From JAJDIA01 sp031555145 (lineage in GTDB: Bacteria > Bacteroidota > Bacteroidia > Bacteroidales > Tannerellaceae), in assembly GCA_031555145.1 (NCBI GenBank), contig JAVBUR010000027.1, positions 1 through 64,000 on the forward strand: DNA of 64,000 nucleotides, in the 5' to 3' direction. The position numbers and the translations under genes were made by a program. Within the stretch, counting starts at the first letter, position 1. Each line of letters begins with the position of its first letter. The notes under the pieces were generated by a model, which did not search any database, was not told the origin of the DNA, and was given only the letters and a program-made list of their open reading frames with translations. Positions 8,753-18,274 of the stretch are shown here, piece by piece.

Positions 8753-11635
8753 CTACCAGGATAGTTTGATGAACTTATTCTCCCAGGAAGTGAAGTCGGG
8801 CGAGGGATGGCCGGATACGGGGGTGCCTGTTACATCGCAAACGGTTACCCGGTTGATCCGTATACGGTCGGAAGTGACGGTGAAGGTCGCCGGCTTCCCT
8901 CCTATCTCGCGCAATTGGAGCAAGACAGCCTTTTCACCTTCCACTGGCTTCATGTTGACCAGCAGTACATTATCAGGGACAATCCGGAAGATGGAAGCGG
9001 GCTGTAACGGCTGGGGCTTTGCAGTTCCTGCCGGCAGGACACGGACAAGCAGCGGGATACGGTTTTCCCAGGCGTATTTGGTGGCATATTCCGTCGAGTT
9101 GTCTTTGGATGAGTGGATGAAATAGCTCCATTGGAACTCGCCCATCTGGTCGGCGTTGAAATTGGTCACCCAGTAGTTGTTCATCGGCCAGGAATACATA
9201 TTGGTGGATTGAGGGGTAGCGCCTGCCTGGTAACGACCGGTATTGATGGCACCGAACTGCATCAGGGGAATTTCCTGGCTACCCATTACGACCTGAGAGT
9301 TAGCATTACGCGCAGTGGCAAAGTTTTGTACCGTGTACCAGTCGCAGGAAGAACCGGGGATCTGATCCACACCGGCTTCGATCGTACCGCCCGGTACGTC
9401 CAGGTGTATCTTTCCGTTCGGTACCTGATAGGGGAAGGAAACGTAGATGGCTTCCGGGTCAGTCACTGCTTTCTTACGCAGGCGGTAGACGACTTCGATC
9501 TTCTTGGTCACATTGTACACGCGGTATTCGACCAGCAGGTTGTTGGGTTCACGGCCGGCTACTGTCTCGCCACGGAAACGGTAGGTATCCCAGATGGCCC
9601 CCTTTTCGTACTGTTCGAAGCGGATTCTTTCCGGGGGACGACGCAGGGATTGCGGGGCTTTATACAGTTCCATCGGACGACGGCTGTCGATGATCTCATA
9701 GACGAATTCGCCAAACTCCCATTCGGCGTTCGGGGTGAGCAGGGGTTGGATCAACTCCTTGTCGAAGAGTTGACTGATTGTACCCCGACGCGGATTGAAG
9801 TCGATAGTGTACCAGTTGTTTTCCACACGAGATTGGGTCAGGGAGGTAGTACGTTCTGTTTCCGGGCGGGGAGCGTTCTTGACCTTGATGTAATATTGGG
9901 CATATCCTAAGGGGGGCACGTCCTTGACATACAGGTTCCAGTAGGTACCGTCCGAACGGCTTTCGCCTGGTTGTGCGGGGATCAGGTTACCGGCGGCATC
10001 CACGATCTCGAAGGCTTTGTCGCGCGGCAGTATCTGGTAGTCGATATACGCCTTGGCAACTCCGCTATACGGCCAATTCAGGGGATTGAAGACGGCGACG
10101 GAGGGCTGATCGGCTTTCGGTATGTAGGTTTGCAGCACTCCCATGGTCATCTCGCCCAGCATACCGGCATGGCGATAGGCTTCCCAGGCATACGACTGTT
10201 TGAGGGAGCGTTGTTCCCAGGTTTCCAGGCCATACGGATCGCGTACGGACTCACTAAAGCCGAAGGTGTGTTCGTCGTAGAACAGTAAGGCGTTGTTGAC
10301 ACCTTCGATCTGCGTATTCGCTTCGGCAGGCGGTGTGGCACCCAGCATATGGGCAAACGAAAGGCCAGCCTGGTTGGCGATCACATTGCTGTGTGTCACC
10401 CGGGAGACGGCAGCTTCGCGGGCGCCGGAACCGAAACCGTCCGTCCACCAGTCGGGCCAGGCGCCACGGATGGTCTGTATATGGTTGGCATATTGCGTTT
10501 CTACGGTCTTGAGGAATTCGGTAGCTACGGCGGTACGCAGCTTTGGCCATTCGTATTTTTCGTTCCATTGCTTCACCATTTCGCAGCTTTTGGTCGAGGG
10601 GGGCGAGTTGTCTGTCCAATAGCCTGAGTGCTGGATGGCACAGATATCATAAGGGTAGTTCAGTACCGCCAGTTGATCGAAGTATTCCAGTACTTTGGCC
10701 TCGAAGGCAGCAAAGTCGTCTGTATGGACACCGAAGAAGTTTCCCGTATGATAATGCTCCGCCCGGTAGGTCAGCACCTTCTTGCCGGAGGGAGATTCCC
10801 ACCAGAATACGGTCGGCTTGTCGAAACAGATCAACGCCCGGTGGCCGTGGGTGCCCATATTGACGTACTTCACACCGGCATCGGCAAAGTATTCACTGAA
10901 GCACCAGCCGATACCGTTCACGTCGTTCTGCATGGCGATCTCGGCGCGCATGCCGTTGTCGCGGAACTGCTTGATGGGGGCCAGGGAAGCGGCCAGGGTT
11001 TGTTCGTCGGGCAGTTCGTCGAAGTTGAGGTACATGGTGGCCAACTCGATCGTCCCTTCCTTGACGCGTTGTTTCAGGCGGGCGATTTGTTCGGCGGGAC
11101 GGCATTTGAGGTATTCGCTGACGGCCCATGAGGTTTCGCATGTCCAGCGGAATTTGGCCGCTTCGGGATAATTCTCCGTTGCGTCGCAATAGTCCAGGGC
11201 ATAGTCGATGTAGCGGAGTTGCTCAGCTAGGATCTCCATCTGCGAGCGGGTATAGCCGATATCGGTATGCGTATGCTGCACCAGGTTCATCTGCCAGTGG
11301 CGGGCGGGAGCTACGGCGACAGTCTGCGCCATCTGTTCCTTACCTTCGGTTACGGTGAGGGAAAGCTGAACGGTTGTTTTGACTTCCGGAATGTCGAACA
11401 CGACTTTGTTCTCGCCTTCCGTACATTTTACCTTTTGTGTCTGGTCACCCAGGCGGACAGACACGACGGTCGGTACACCTTCGTGGCGAAGCATCACTAC
11501 GACACGCTGTGTCAACCCAGCCTTGCCTTTATACAAAGCGGGCAGCACACGGATATCAATACCTGTAGTAGCATAGGCCGATGCGGCTACACATGCGATC
11601 AACAAGCAACGGAATAATCGATTGGCTATTTTCAT
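8753..11635 (-). CDS. GH38 alpha-mannosidase
   Basis: This 960-residue protein starts with a cleavable signal peptide (residues 1-22), so it works in the periplasm or at the surface. GH38 retaining alpha-mannosidases bind zinc; the block HTHTDIGYT at 121-129 corresponds to the family's HSHNDPGW, giving His123 and Asp125 as ligands, and Asp238 in AMQNDVNG fits the nucleophile. The long C-terminal beta domains are present. It is the last gene of a mannose-processing cluster (GH92, ROK kinase, mannose-6-phosphate isomerase), so it probably trims mannose from N-glycans or alpha-mannan. An immunoglobulin-like strand region precedes the catalytic domain (30-110). Confidence 0.88.
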   Translation of the reverse strand: MKIANRLFRCLLIACVAASAYATTGIDIRVLPALYKGKAGLTQRVVVMLRHEGVPTVVSVRLGDQTQKVKCTEGENKVVFDIPEVKTTVQLSLTVTEGKEQMAQTVAVAPARHWQMNLVQHTHTDIGYTRSQMEILAEQLRYIDYALDYCDATENYPEAAKFRWTCETSWAVSEYLKCRPAEQIARLKQRVKEGTIELATMYLNFDELPDEQTLAASLAPIKQFRDNGMRAEIAMQNDVNGIGWCFSEYFADAGVKYVNMGTHGHRALICFDKPTVFWWESPSGKKVLTYRAEHYHTGNFFGVHTDDFAAFEAKVLEYFDQLAVLNYPYDICAIQHSGYWTDNSPPSTKSCEMVKQWNEKYEWPKLRTAVATEFLKTVETQYANHIQTIRGAWPDWWTDGFGSGAREAAVSRVTHSNVIANQAGLSFAHMLGATPPAEANTQIEGVNNALLFYDEHTFGFSESVRDPYGLETWEQRSLKQSYAWEAYRHAGMLGEMTMGVLQTYIPKADQPSVAVFNPLNWPYSGVAKAYIDYQILPRDKAFEIVDAAGNLIPAQPGESRSDGTYWNLYVKDVPPLGYAQYYIKVKNAPRPETERTTSLTQSRVENNWYTIDFNPRRGTISQLFDKELIQPLLTPNAEWEFGEFVYEIIDSRRPMELYKAPQSLRRPPERIRFEQYEKGAIWDTYRFRGETVAGREPNNLLVEYRVYNVTKKIEVVYRLRKKAVTDPEAIYVSFPYQVPNGKIHLDVPGGTIEAGVDQIPGSSCDWYTVQNFATARNANSQVVMGSQEIPLMQFGAINTGRYQAGATPQSTNMYSWPMNNYWVTNFNADQMGEFQWSYFIHSSKDNSTEYATKYAWENRIPLLVRVLPAGTAKPQPLQPASIFRIVPDNVLLVNMKPVEGEKAVLLQLREIGGKPATFTVTSDRIRINRVTVCDVTGTPVSGHPSPDFTSWENKFIKLSW

Positions 11636-11698
11636 CTGTTCTTATGTATGTAATTATTTGTCTTTGAACGGAATTGAATTCATTCTCCTATAGGGATG

Positions 11699-12892
11699 CT
11701 ATTCGTTTGTCTTTATGCGATAGGCAATTAGTCCGATATAGAGCATGCAGAACAAGAGGACGGACAGACCGGCGACCTGTCCGAAGGCGTCTGATAAGAT
11801 ACCCATAAACGGAGTTACCAATGCGCCGCCTGATACGCCCATGATCATCAGGGCGGAGACTTCGTTCGTACGGTCCGGCCGGCGTTGCAACGCCCAGGAG
11901 AAGAGGATGGAGAATACATTGGCGCAGGCCAGGCCTACGATCACAATCATGGCCGCCATTATCCACAGTGACTGTACCAGCAGCAGGAAGACAAAGGCTA
12001 CCAGCGCCATGCCCATACTGTATTTAAGGAAACGGACGGCATCGATCCGCGCCAGCAGAAAGGCTCCGACGAAGGTGCCAATTGTACGGGCGGAGAAGTA
12101 CAGGCTCGTGCCCAGCCCCGCTTCGTGCAGGGGCATATCCAGTTGTTGCATCAACAGTTTGGGGATGGTGGTGTTCAGTCCCACATCAATACCTACCAGC
12201 AGGAGGATGCCGAAGAAGAGCATCACCACCACCCGGTCTTTCAACAAGGCGCAGGTAGAGGTGAAAGAGGTCTTTGTTTCTTCCTTCTCTTCCTTTCCGC
12301 GGATGGCACAGAGCAGCCAGGCGATAGACAAGACCGTGGTACAGGCATAGACTACAAAGATCAGCTTCCAGTCGCCCCAATACGAAGCGGCAGCACCAGC
12401 TATAATCGGGCCGAGGAAGGAGGATATGGACTTGATAAACTGTCCGAGCGTAAGCACGCTTGTCATACGGTCTTTGGAAACGACACCGGCCACCATCGGA
12501 TTGAGGGATACCTGCAACAGGGTATTACCGATACCCAACAGGGCAAAGGCTACCAGTATATTGGCAAAGTCGTACCAGATCAGCGGCAGCAGCATGGCTA
12601 CGGCAGTGACGATGAGCGCCATCACGACTGTGTTGCGTCGTCCGATACGGTTCATCAATATACCGGTCGGTATAGAGAAGATGGCAAACCAAAGGAAGAC
12701 CATCATGGGGATGAGGTTGGCCAGTGTGTCGGACAACTGGAAGTCGCTCTTTACATAATTGGTGGCGATACCGACTACATCCACAAATCCCATCACAAAG
12801 AAGCCGAACAGGATCGGGAGGATAGTTAGTTTGGAGATCGTTTTATGTGTCATTGTTTTATCTGTTATCGTTTTATTTGTCATCGTGCTCAC
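11699..12892 (-). CDS. MFS transporter, sugar uptake
   Basis: This 397-residue protein has about twelve hydrophobic segments of the major facilitator fold, including the MNRIGRRNTVVM loop that follows helix 2. It most resembles the FucP/NagP-like sugar:H+ symporters of Bacteroidetes, and its place between GH38 and GH92 suggests uptake of mannose or a small mannoside. The N-terminus carries three 15-bp repeats that encode five-residue units ([MI]T[NDH]KT), so the true start could be any of the Met codons before residue 15. It is likely co-transcribed with GH92 upstream. Confidence 0.87.
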   Translation of the reverse strand: MSTMTNKTITDKTMTHKTISKLTILPILFGFFVMGFVDVVGIATNYVKSDFQLSDTLANLIPMMVFLWFAIFSIPTGILMNRIGRRNTVVMALIVTAVAMLLPLIWYDFANILVAFALLGIGNTLLQVSLNPMVAGVVSKDRMTSVLTLGQFIKSISSFLGPIIAGAAASYWGDWKLIFVVYACTTVLSIAWLLCAIRGKEEKEETKTSFTSTCALLKDRVVVMLFFGILLLVGIDVGLNTTIPKLLMQQLDMPLHEAGLGTSLYFSARTIGTFVGAFLLARIDAVRFLKYSMGMALVAFVFLLLVQSLWIMAAMIVIVGLACANVFSILFSWALQRRPDRTNEVSALMIMGVSGGALVTPFMGILSDAFGQVAGLSVLLFCMLYIGLIAYRIKTNE

Positions 12893-12948
12893 TTTTATTT
12901 ATGATGGTATTAACAGGTTATATGCATCAAGGAGGCTTCTAGGAGGCA

Positions 12949-15303
12949 TCAATACTGATCCTTCGGTTGGGCGCCCATCCGGATGTCTAACATACCGCCT
13001 GCGGCGATCGCGTCGAACGAAAGGCGGGGACTATTGAGCGGCTGTCCGTTCCAGGTGAAGTCCTGCACGTAGGAATTATCGGGCGTGTTGCCGGCGACGT
13101 TGATCACCAGTTCCTTGCCCTTGTAGTAGCGGTTATCCAACTGTATGGTGATTTTATCGAACAGCGGAGCGCCCAGGCCAAAAGAGGGCGCCGGATCGGT
13201 AAGGCCTTTCACATCGAAGAGTCCCATAGAAGCAATCACGTACCAGGCGCCTAACTGCCCCTGGTCTTCATCCTGTCCGTAGCCGTAGCCGTGGATACCT
13301 TCGGTGCCGTAGAACTCGTTCAGGATGGCACGTACCCATTTCTGCGTCAGGGAAGGGCGACCGGCTTCGTTGAATAGCCAGGAGATATGGAGGCAGGGTT
13401 GGTTGCCGTGGTTGTAGAGTGTTTGCAGGCCGGCAAAGGCATCGACTTCCGTACCGCCACTGAAGATGAGCTTTTGTGAGACGGTAAAGATACTGTCGAG
13501 ACGGGCATTGAACACGTCGGCGCCGACTTTGGCTACCAATCCTTCCACATCGTGCGGAACATAGAAGGTATATTGCCAGGCATTTCCTTCCTGGAAACCA
13601 CGCCATACCTGCATCGGGTTGAAGGGGTCGATAAAGGTACCGTCTTTCTTTTTCGGACGGATAAAGTTGGTGGCCGGGTCGTATAGGCGCTCCCAACCTT
13701 TCGATAGGTTCATCAGTTGGGTGTAATGTGCTTCATCGCCCTGTTGTTTGGCCCATTGGGCGACGGCCCAGGCGCTGTAGGAGTATTCGAGGGTATGGGA
13801 GGCGGAGAACATAAAGGCTTCGTCGGGGCCGTCGCCGGCATCGGCGTGGGGGACATAGCCGTAGGTGACAAATTCTTTCGTATCTACCTTACCGGCACCC
13901 AGGGGACGGTTGTCGCCATCCAGTTCGTTCTTCAGGCAGGCTTCGTAGGCCAGGCGGGTATCGAAATCGCGGATACCGCAGGCATGGGCACCGGCGATCA
14001 GCGTACTCAGCAGATTGGTGCCTACGCCGGATACATACCGCTGGTTGGCCAGACCGTCGGCCAGCCATCCGGCATCCTGGTAGGCTTGCAGGTGGCTGCT
14101 GATATAGTCGGACATGTATTCAGGATAGGCAAGTATCCAAAGTTGCGACAGGTTCCACTGGGTTCCCCAAGCAGCGTCTGTATTATAGATGTTGTGTATG
14201 GGCTTTCCGGCTGACAGGGGTAACTGCCCTACCGAACCGTCGTGCCGCGGATAGGCACCGTTTACATCATTGGCCAGTCCACGGCCCAACAGAGCATGAT
14301 AGAGGCCGGTGTAGAACTTTACTTTGTCGTCGCGCTTATCTGTTTCCACGCGTATCCGACCCAGATAGTCTTCCCAGGCCTGGTGCGAGAGCGCACGGGC
14401 CTCGTCGAACGAGAGGTCGGAGGCTTCCGTATCTAGGTTGAGGCGGGCATTTTCGACGGAGGTATACGAAAGACCTATTTTAGCGGTTACCTGAAGGGTG
14501 TCGGGGCTGTTGAATGTCAGATATAATCCGGCTCCTATGCCGGTTGCTTCACGGCTGTCGGCTTGTACCTGTTCGCCGTTGAAGGCGCCGATGCTATCGG
14601 GTTGCCGATCCAATACGGCAGAGAAGTACAGGGGGACTTGTGCGCCGGGCTGGTATTTGCGTACGTATTCGGGCTCGGTGATCACCCAACCTTCCACCCG
14701 TCCGTCGCCGGTATAGGAAACAAAGGCATCGCGTACCGGGCCACTTTCGCCCTGGCGGTGGCCGATATCGAACAGAAGGTGATTGTCGGCACCCTGCGGG
14801 AAGGAGAAACGTTGGAAGGCAACCCGGGGGGTTGCCGTCAGTTCGGCCCGGATACCATAATCTTCGAGGACGACGGAGTAGTAGCCGGCGGTAGCGACTT
14901 CCGTCTCCCGGTTGAAGCGGGAGCGATAGCCTGTACCGGGACTGTCGGTGGGCAGGCCGGGTATGGTTTGCAAGGCGCCAGAGGTGGGCATGAGCACAAT
15001 GCCGCCTACCTGAAACTCATGCAGGCAGGGGAAGCCTTCGATGGATGTATCCCGGTAGTCGTAGCCGGTTGCCTCCCATCCCGACTTATTGCCGATATGC
15101 CCGTTGGTGGAGGGGCCGGGTTTGGCCAGTCCGAAGGGCATGGCTCCGGGGGCAAAATGAAACCAACGGCAGTGGGCGGTACCGATGCGGGGATCGACAA
15201 ACTGCGACAGTTCTTCTTTCCGGCTGCCGGTCTGGGGCGATGTACAGGAGGTACAAGCACCTATGGCCAGTAGTCCAAGTAGTAGATGTGTAAAGGTCTT
15301 CAT
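12949..15303 (-). CDS. GH92 alpha-mannosidase lipoprotein
   Basis: This 784-residue exo-alpha-mannosidase is secreted as a lipoprotein (hydrophobic signal, CTSC at about residues 17-20). GH92 enzymes are calcium-dependent inverting mannosidases. The conserved C-terminal blocks are present: EGNAWQYTFYVPHDVEGL, which contains the general acid Glu, and GYGQDEDQGQLGAWYVIASMG with the Asp/Glu base region. An N-terminal beta-sandwich with the FVDPRIGT start is also typical. Its product, free mannose, matches the MFS transporter, ROK kinase and isomerase beside it. The linkage preference (alpha-1,2, 1,3 or 1,4) cannot be told from sequence. Confidence 0.92.
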   Translation of the reverse strand: MKTFTHLLLGLLAIGACTSCTSPQTGSRKEELSQFVDPRIGTAHCRWFHFAPGAMPFGLAKPGPSTNGHIGNKSGWEATGYDYRDTSIEGFPCLHEFQVGGIVLMPTSGALQTIPGLPTDSPGTGYRSRFNRETEVATAGYYSVVLEDYGIRAELTATPRVAFQRFSFPQGADNHLLFDIGHRQGESGPVRDAFVSYTGDGRVEGWVITEPEYVRKYQPGAQVPLYFSAVLDRQPDSIGAFNGEQVQADSREATGIGAGLYLTFNSPDTLQVTAKIGLSYTSVENARLNLDTEASDLSFDEARALSHQAWEDYLGRIRVETDKRDDKVKFYTGLYHALLGRGLANDVNGAYPRHDGSVGQLPLSAGKPIHNIYNTDAAWGTQWNLSQLWILAYPEYMSDYISSHLQAYQDAGWLADGLANQRYVSGVGTNLLSTLIAGAHACGIRDFDTRLAYEACLKNELDGDNRPLGAGKVDTKEFVTYGYVPHADAGDGPDEAFMFSASHTLEYSYSAWAVAQWAKQQGDEAHYTQLMNLSKGWERLYDPATNFIRPKKKDGTFIDPFNPMQVWRGFQEGNAWQYTFYVPHDVEGLVAKVGADVFNARLDSIFTVSQKLIFSGGTEVDAFAGLQTLYNHGNQPCLHISWLFNEAGRPSLTQKWVRAILNEFYGTEGIHGYGYGQDEDQGQLGAWYVIASMGLFDVKGLTDPAPSFGLGAPLFDKITIQLDNRYYKGKELVINVAGNTPDNSYVQDFTWNGQPLNSPRLSFDAIAAGGMLDIRMGAQPKDQY

Positions 15304-15334
15304 TGTTTGTTACTTATTTGTCCGGTTTTTTATA

Positions 15335-16459
15335 TTATTTATTGAGTTGTTCATACTGTTTATCCAGTTGTTTCAGGGCGAACCAGTAGGCGCCCAGTGC
15401 AATGGAGCGGCTGGCGCCGAGATAGGAGATGGCGATACCGGTACGGCGGAATGGGTCGTAATCGACCTGCCGGTCGGTACCGGGTATGGCGACGGGATAG
15501 GAAGAGGATTGCAGGAAGGCAGCCAGTTCTTCGCTGTCTTCGAGGTTGTAGGGTTTCATGGGCAGGCGGTTGAAACGGCTGCCGCCCATCATGCCTGTCT
15601 GTTGGTTCAATTCTTCCATCAGGGCGGGAAGGATATATTGGGAAGCGCCGGTGAGGCCGCCACCTATGACGACAAGGCCATCGACCAACGCAAGGGCGGC
15701 AGAAAGCACCCCTCCGGCCGCCTTGCCCAGTTGGGAAAAGGACAACAGGGCAGCCAGCCGGTCACCTTGCCGGCTACCTTCGGCTATGTGGTAAATATCG
15801 GCGGGGGTATAGTCAGTGGTATCTCCCGAGCATTCGGCATAGACACGTTTGACGGCACGGATACTGACGCTTTCTTCGGCGATGAAGTCCGGATGCAGGT
15901 GGTTGCGCTGGCACCAGAGGTAACCGCCGGTCTGGTTATCGCCAAACAGTAATTCACCGTTGATCACGATGCCACCGCCAAAGCCGGTGCCGAGGGTGAC
16001 TCCGATCAGGTTGCGGTAACGCTTGGTGCTACCGGCGGCTTCGAGTTGGCGGTTGATCTCGGGCAGCCGTCCGGCCAGAGCTTCGCCATAGGCAAAAAGG
16101 TTACCGTCGTTGTTGATATACACCGGTAGTCCGAAGTGGGCTTCAAGGAACGGACCTAAGGCTACGCCTCCCCGGAAGGCGGGAAAGTTGGGCAGGTCGC
16201 CGATGATGCCCGCACAGTAGTCGGCCGGCCCGGGAAAGGCGAAGCTGATGGCTGCCGGTGGTTCCGGCAGGCTTTGGCGTACCTGTTCGAAGCCTTTGAG
16301 AAGAAGGGTGAGGCAGGCATTGAGGTCGTCAACGACCGAAGGGAGGGTGACGGGAGGTACGATCTCCTCTCCTCCCCGTATAGCGGCGAAAACAAGGTTG
16401 GTACCTCCGGCGTCGAGTGTAAGGACGATCCGCGGATCGGTGTGTGTATATGTTTCCAT
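15335..16459 (-). CDS. ROK family sugar kinase
   Basis: This 374-residue cytoplasmic protein has the N-terminal ATP phosphate-binding motif LDAGGTNLVF (16-25) and the ROK block GVTLGTGFGGGIVING. The family's usual zinc site (CxCGxxGC) is missing; in its place is QTGGYLWCQRNHLHPDF, as in some Bacteroidetes ROK kinases. It lies between the mannose-6-phosphate isomerase and GH92, so phosphorylation of mannose to mannose-6-phosphate is the natural reading, though glucose or fructose would also fit the fold. The gap to each neighbour is about 30-40 bases, consistent with an operon. Confidence 0.87.
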   Translation of the reverse strand: METYTHTDPRIVLTLDAGGTNLVFAAIRGGEEIVPPVTLPSVVDDLNACLTLLLKGFEQVRQSLPEPPAAISFAFPGPADYCAGIIGDLPNFPAFRGGVALGPFLEAHFGLPVYINNDGNLFAYGEALAGRLPEINRQLEAAGSTKRYRNLIGVTLGTGFGGGIVINGELLFGDNQTGGYLWCQRNHLHPDFIAEESVSIRAVKRVYAECSGDTTDYTPADIYHIAEGSRQGDRLAALLSFSQLGKAAGGVLSAALALVDGLVVIGGGLTGASQYILPALMEELNQQTGMMGGSRFNRLPMKPYNLEDSEELAAFLQSSSYPVAIPGTDRQVDYDPFRRTGIAISYLGASRSIALGAYWFALKQLDKQYEQLNK

Positions 16460-16496
16460 GCGGTACTAATTGATTTATGCTTGTTGTGGTATGGGT

Positions 16497-18245
16497 TTAC
16501 TGCCTGAAGCGGACGTATGCTTTGATGGTACCACAGTAATGTCCTACGGACTGGCCATGGGGGCGGATGGTGTATTCGCCAACGGAGGCCGGGATGATAA
16601 ACGTCTCGGCGTAGTGCACGACAAAAGCTCCAAAGGCGTCCGTGGGGCTTTCGATGATCAGTTCGTCGCCTTTGATGACGTTCAGGACTTGTACGCCGCC
16701 GTCGGTATGGTGGGTCGTTTTTTCGGTGAACCAGTGGCGACGGGTTTCGATAAACTCATTCTCGTGCAGGCCGGTGCGTTCTTCACGCCAGCCTTCGCCT
16801 TCTTCGACGGTCTCGATACGGTTGACGAGTTGCTCGCGCACCCATTCTGTCTGGCGTTCCCAGCGGATCACATGGGAGCCGTGACCGATATTGATCGGGC
16901 GGGGCTGACCGTCGAGGCCGAGTCGTCCCCAGTCCCAGAGCTTAAAAGTAAAGATACTGGGGGTGGCACTGATCTCCAACACCATGGCTCCGGAACCCGA
17001 GCAGTGGATAGTGCCGCCAGGGATGAGGAAGTGGTCGTGGCGGTGGGCAGGCCATTTATTGACGTACTTTTCGGTATCGAAGGGGATGCCTGTCTCCTGA
17101 GAGGCGGTGAGGGCGGCAATCATCTCGTCGGAGTCGACACCTGTCTTGAGCCCGAGGTAGACAGTGGCGCCTTCGTCGGCATCGAGCAGGTAATAGCTTT
17201 CGTCTTGCGTGTATTGCATGCCAAAGATGTCGCGGATATACTGGGTATTGGGGTGTACCTGCAAGCTGAGGTTACCGCCGCCCATGGTATCGAGAAAGTC
17301 GAAGCGGATGGGAAAGTCTTGTCCGAAGCGGGCTTCGACGGGATCGCCGAGCAGGTCGTGTGAGCGGAAGAAGACGAGGTTGTTGGCGGGCATCTCAAAC
17401 AGTTCGTCGTGCAGACGGAAGTAGAGGCTATTCTCTTCCGGTACGCAGTCGAAGCACCAGCCGTAGTTGGACGCCGAGCGGTCGAGGTCGCATACTTCCT
17501 TCATCCACTGACCACCCCAAGGGGCGGGGTCGAAGAAGGGGACGACACGGAAAGGACGGCGGGCGGTATCATGTAAGCCCTGGCGCAGGGTGTCGCCGGT
17601 AATCATCCGGGGTTCACCGGGGGTATGGGTGTCAAGCCAGTAATGGGCGACGGGAAGGAGTTGTTTCTTCAGGCTGTCGCACACGAGCCAGTCGACGAAG
17701 TAGCCGCGTTTGTAATGCAGAGAAGGGGCTTCGGCATGGTTGTCGACACCCAGACCATTGATTTCCTGCCGGCGGGAACGCATCTGTATCTCCCAACGGG
17801 CCATATCAGCGTAGAGGATGACGTCGGCTTCAGGGGCGACGAGGGCTGCTCCGTGACCGTAGACGAGGACGAGGCCTTCGGCCTGGCTGATCTGTCGACG
17901 GGCGGCTTCAACGTGGTCGGCATCGAGGAAGTCGGCGTAAGTGAAGTGCGAATGGTAGCCGTATAGGCGGTCGTCGGTGACGTAGGGGTAGGTCATGGCC
18001 GTAATGGCTTTGACAGGTTTGAACAGGGTCTGCGTGTCAATGGCTAACGCAGGCTGTAAGGCCTGTAGTTCGGCCCATAGTTCGGCGTGGTGTACGCCCT
18101 GGTAACATTCTACGACGAGGACACAGGGGTTCTTTCCGGTCGCGGTACAGTGACGGGCGGTTTCCTGCCGGATGGCGTCCCAGCCTTTCCACAGGTCGCC
18201 TTGGACCAGGGTGGCGGGTTGTTTATCGTAATTGCTTTTTCTCAT
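16497..18245 (-). CDS. manA: Long class I mannose-6-phosphate isomerase
   Basis: This 582-residue protein interconverts mannose-6-phosphate and fructose-6-phosphate. The C-terminal ~330 residues form the cupin-type isomerase: WGGQWMKE, then GNLSLQVHPN with zinc ligands, and HFLIPGGTIHCSG. The N-terminal ~230 residues are an extra domain absent from the 390-residue enteric enzyme; it has a GHGAALV loop and RWEIQMRSRR that recall a P-loop kinase fold, but the Walker A position reads VVECYQGV and is not intact. I chose ATG 18245 over the upstream in-frame Met at 18296, which would overlap the neighbour. It completes the route from glycan mannose to glycolysis. Confidence 0.85.
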   Translation of the reverse strand: MRKSNYDKQPATLVQGDLWKGWDAIRQETARHCTATGKNPCVLVVECYQGVHHAELWAELQALQPALAIDTQTLFKPVKAITAMTYPYVTDDRLYGYHSHFTYADFLDADHVEAARRQISQAEGLVLVYGHGAALVAPEADVILYADMARWEIQMRSRRQEINGLGVDNHAEAPSLHYKRGYFVDWLVCDSLKKQLLPVAHYWLDTHTPGEPRMITGDTLRQGLHDTARRPFRVVPFFDPAPWGGQWMKEVCDLDRSASNYGWCFDCVPEENSLYFRLHDELFEMPANNLVFFRSHDLLGDPVEARFGQDFPIRFDFLDTMGGGNLSLQVHPNTQYIRDIFGMQYTQDESYYLLDADEGATVYLGLKTGVDSDEMIAALTASQETGIPFDTEKYVNKWPAHRHDHFLIPGGTIHCSGSGAMVLEISATPSIFTFKLWDWGRLGLDGQPRPINIGHGSHVIRWERQTEWVREQLVNRIETVEEGEGWREERTGLHENEFIETRRHWFTEKTTHHTDGGVQVLNVIKGDELIIESPTDAFGAFVVHYAETFIIPASVGEYTIRPHGQSVGHYCGTIKAYVRFRQ

Positions 18246-18274
18246 TATGTGCGTATACGTTGAGTGGGTCGTTA

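Noticed and set aside
14563..15273. A 236-codon plus-strand ORF over the GH92 gene
   Set aside because: Antisense shadow of a conserved enzyme with all GH92 blocks in the other strand.
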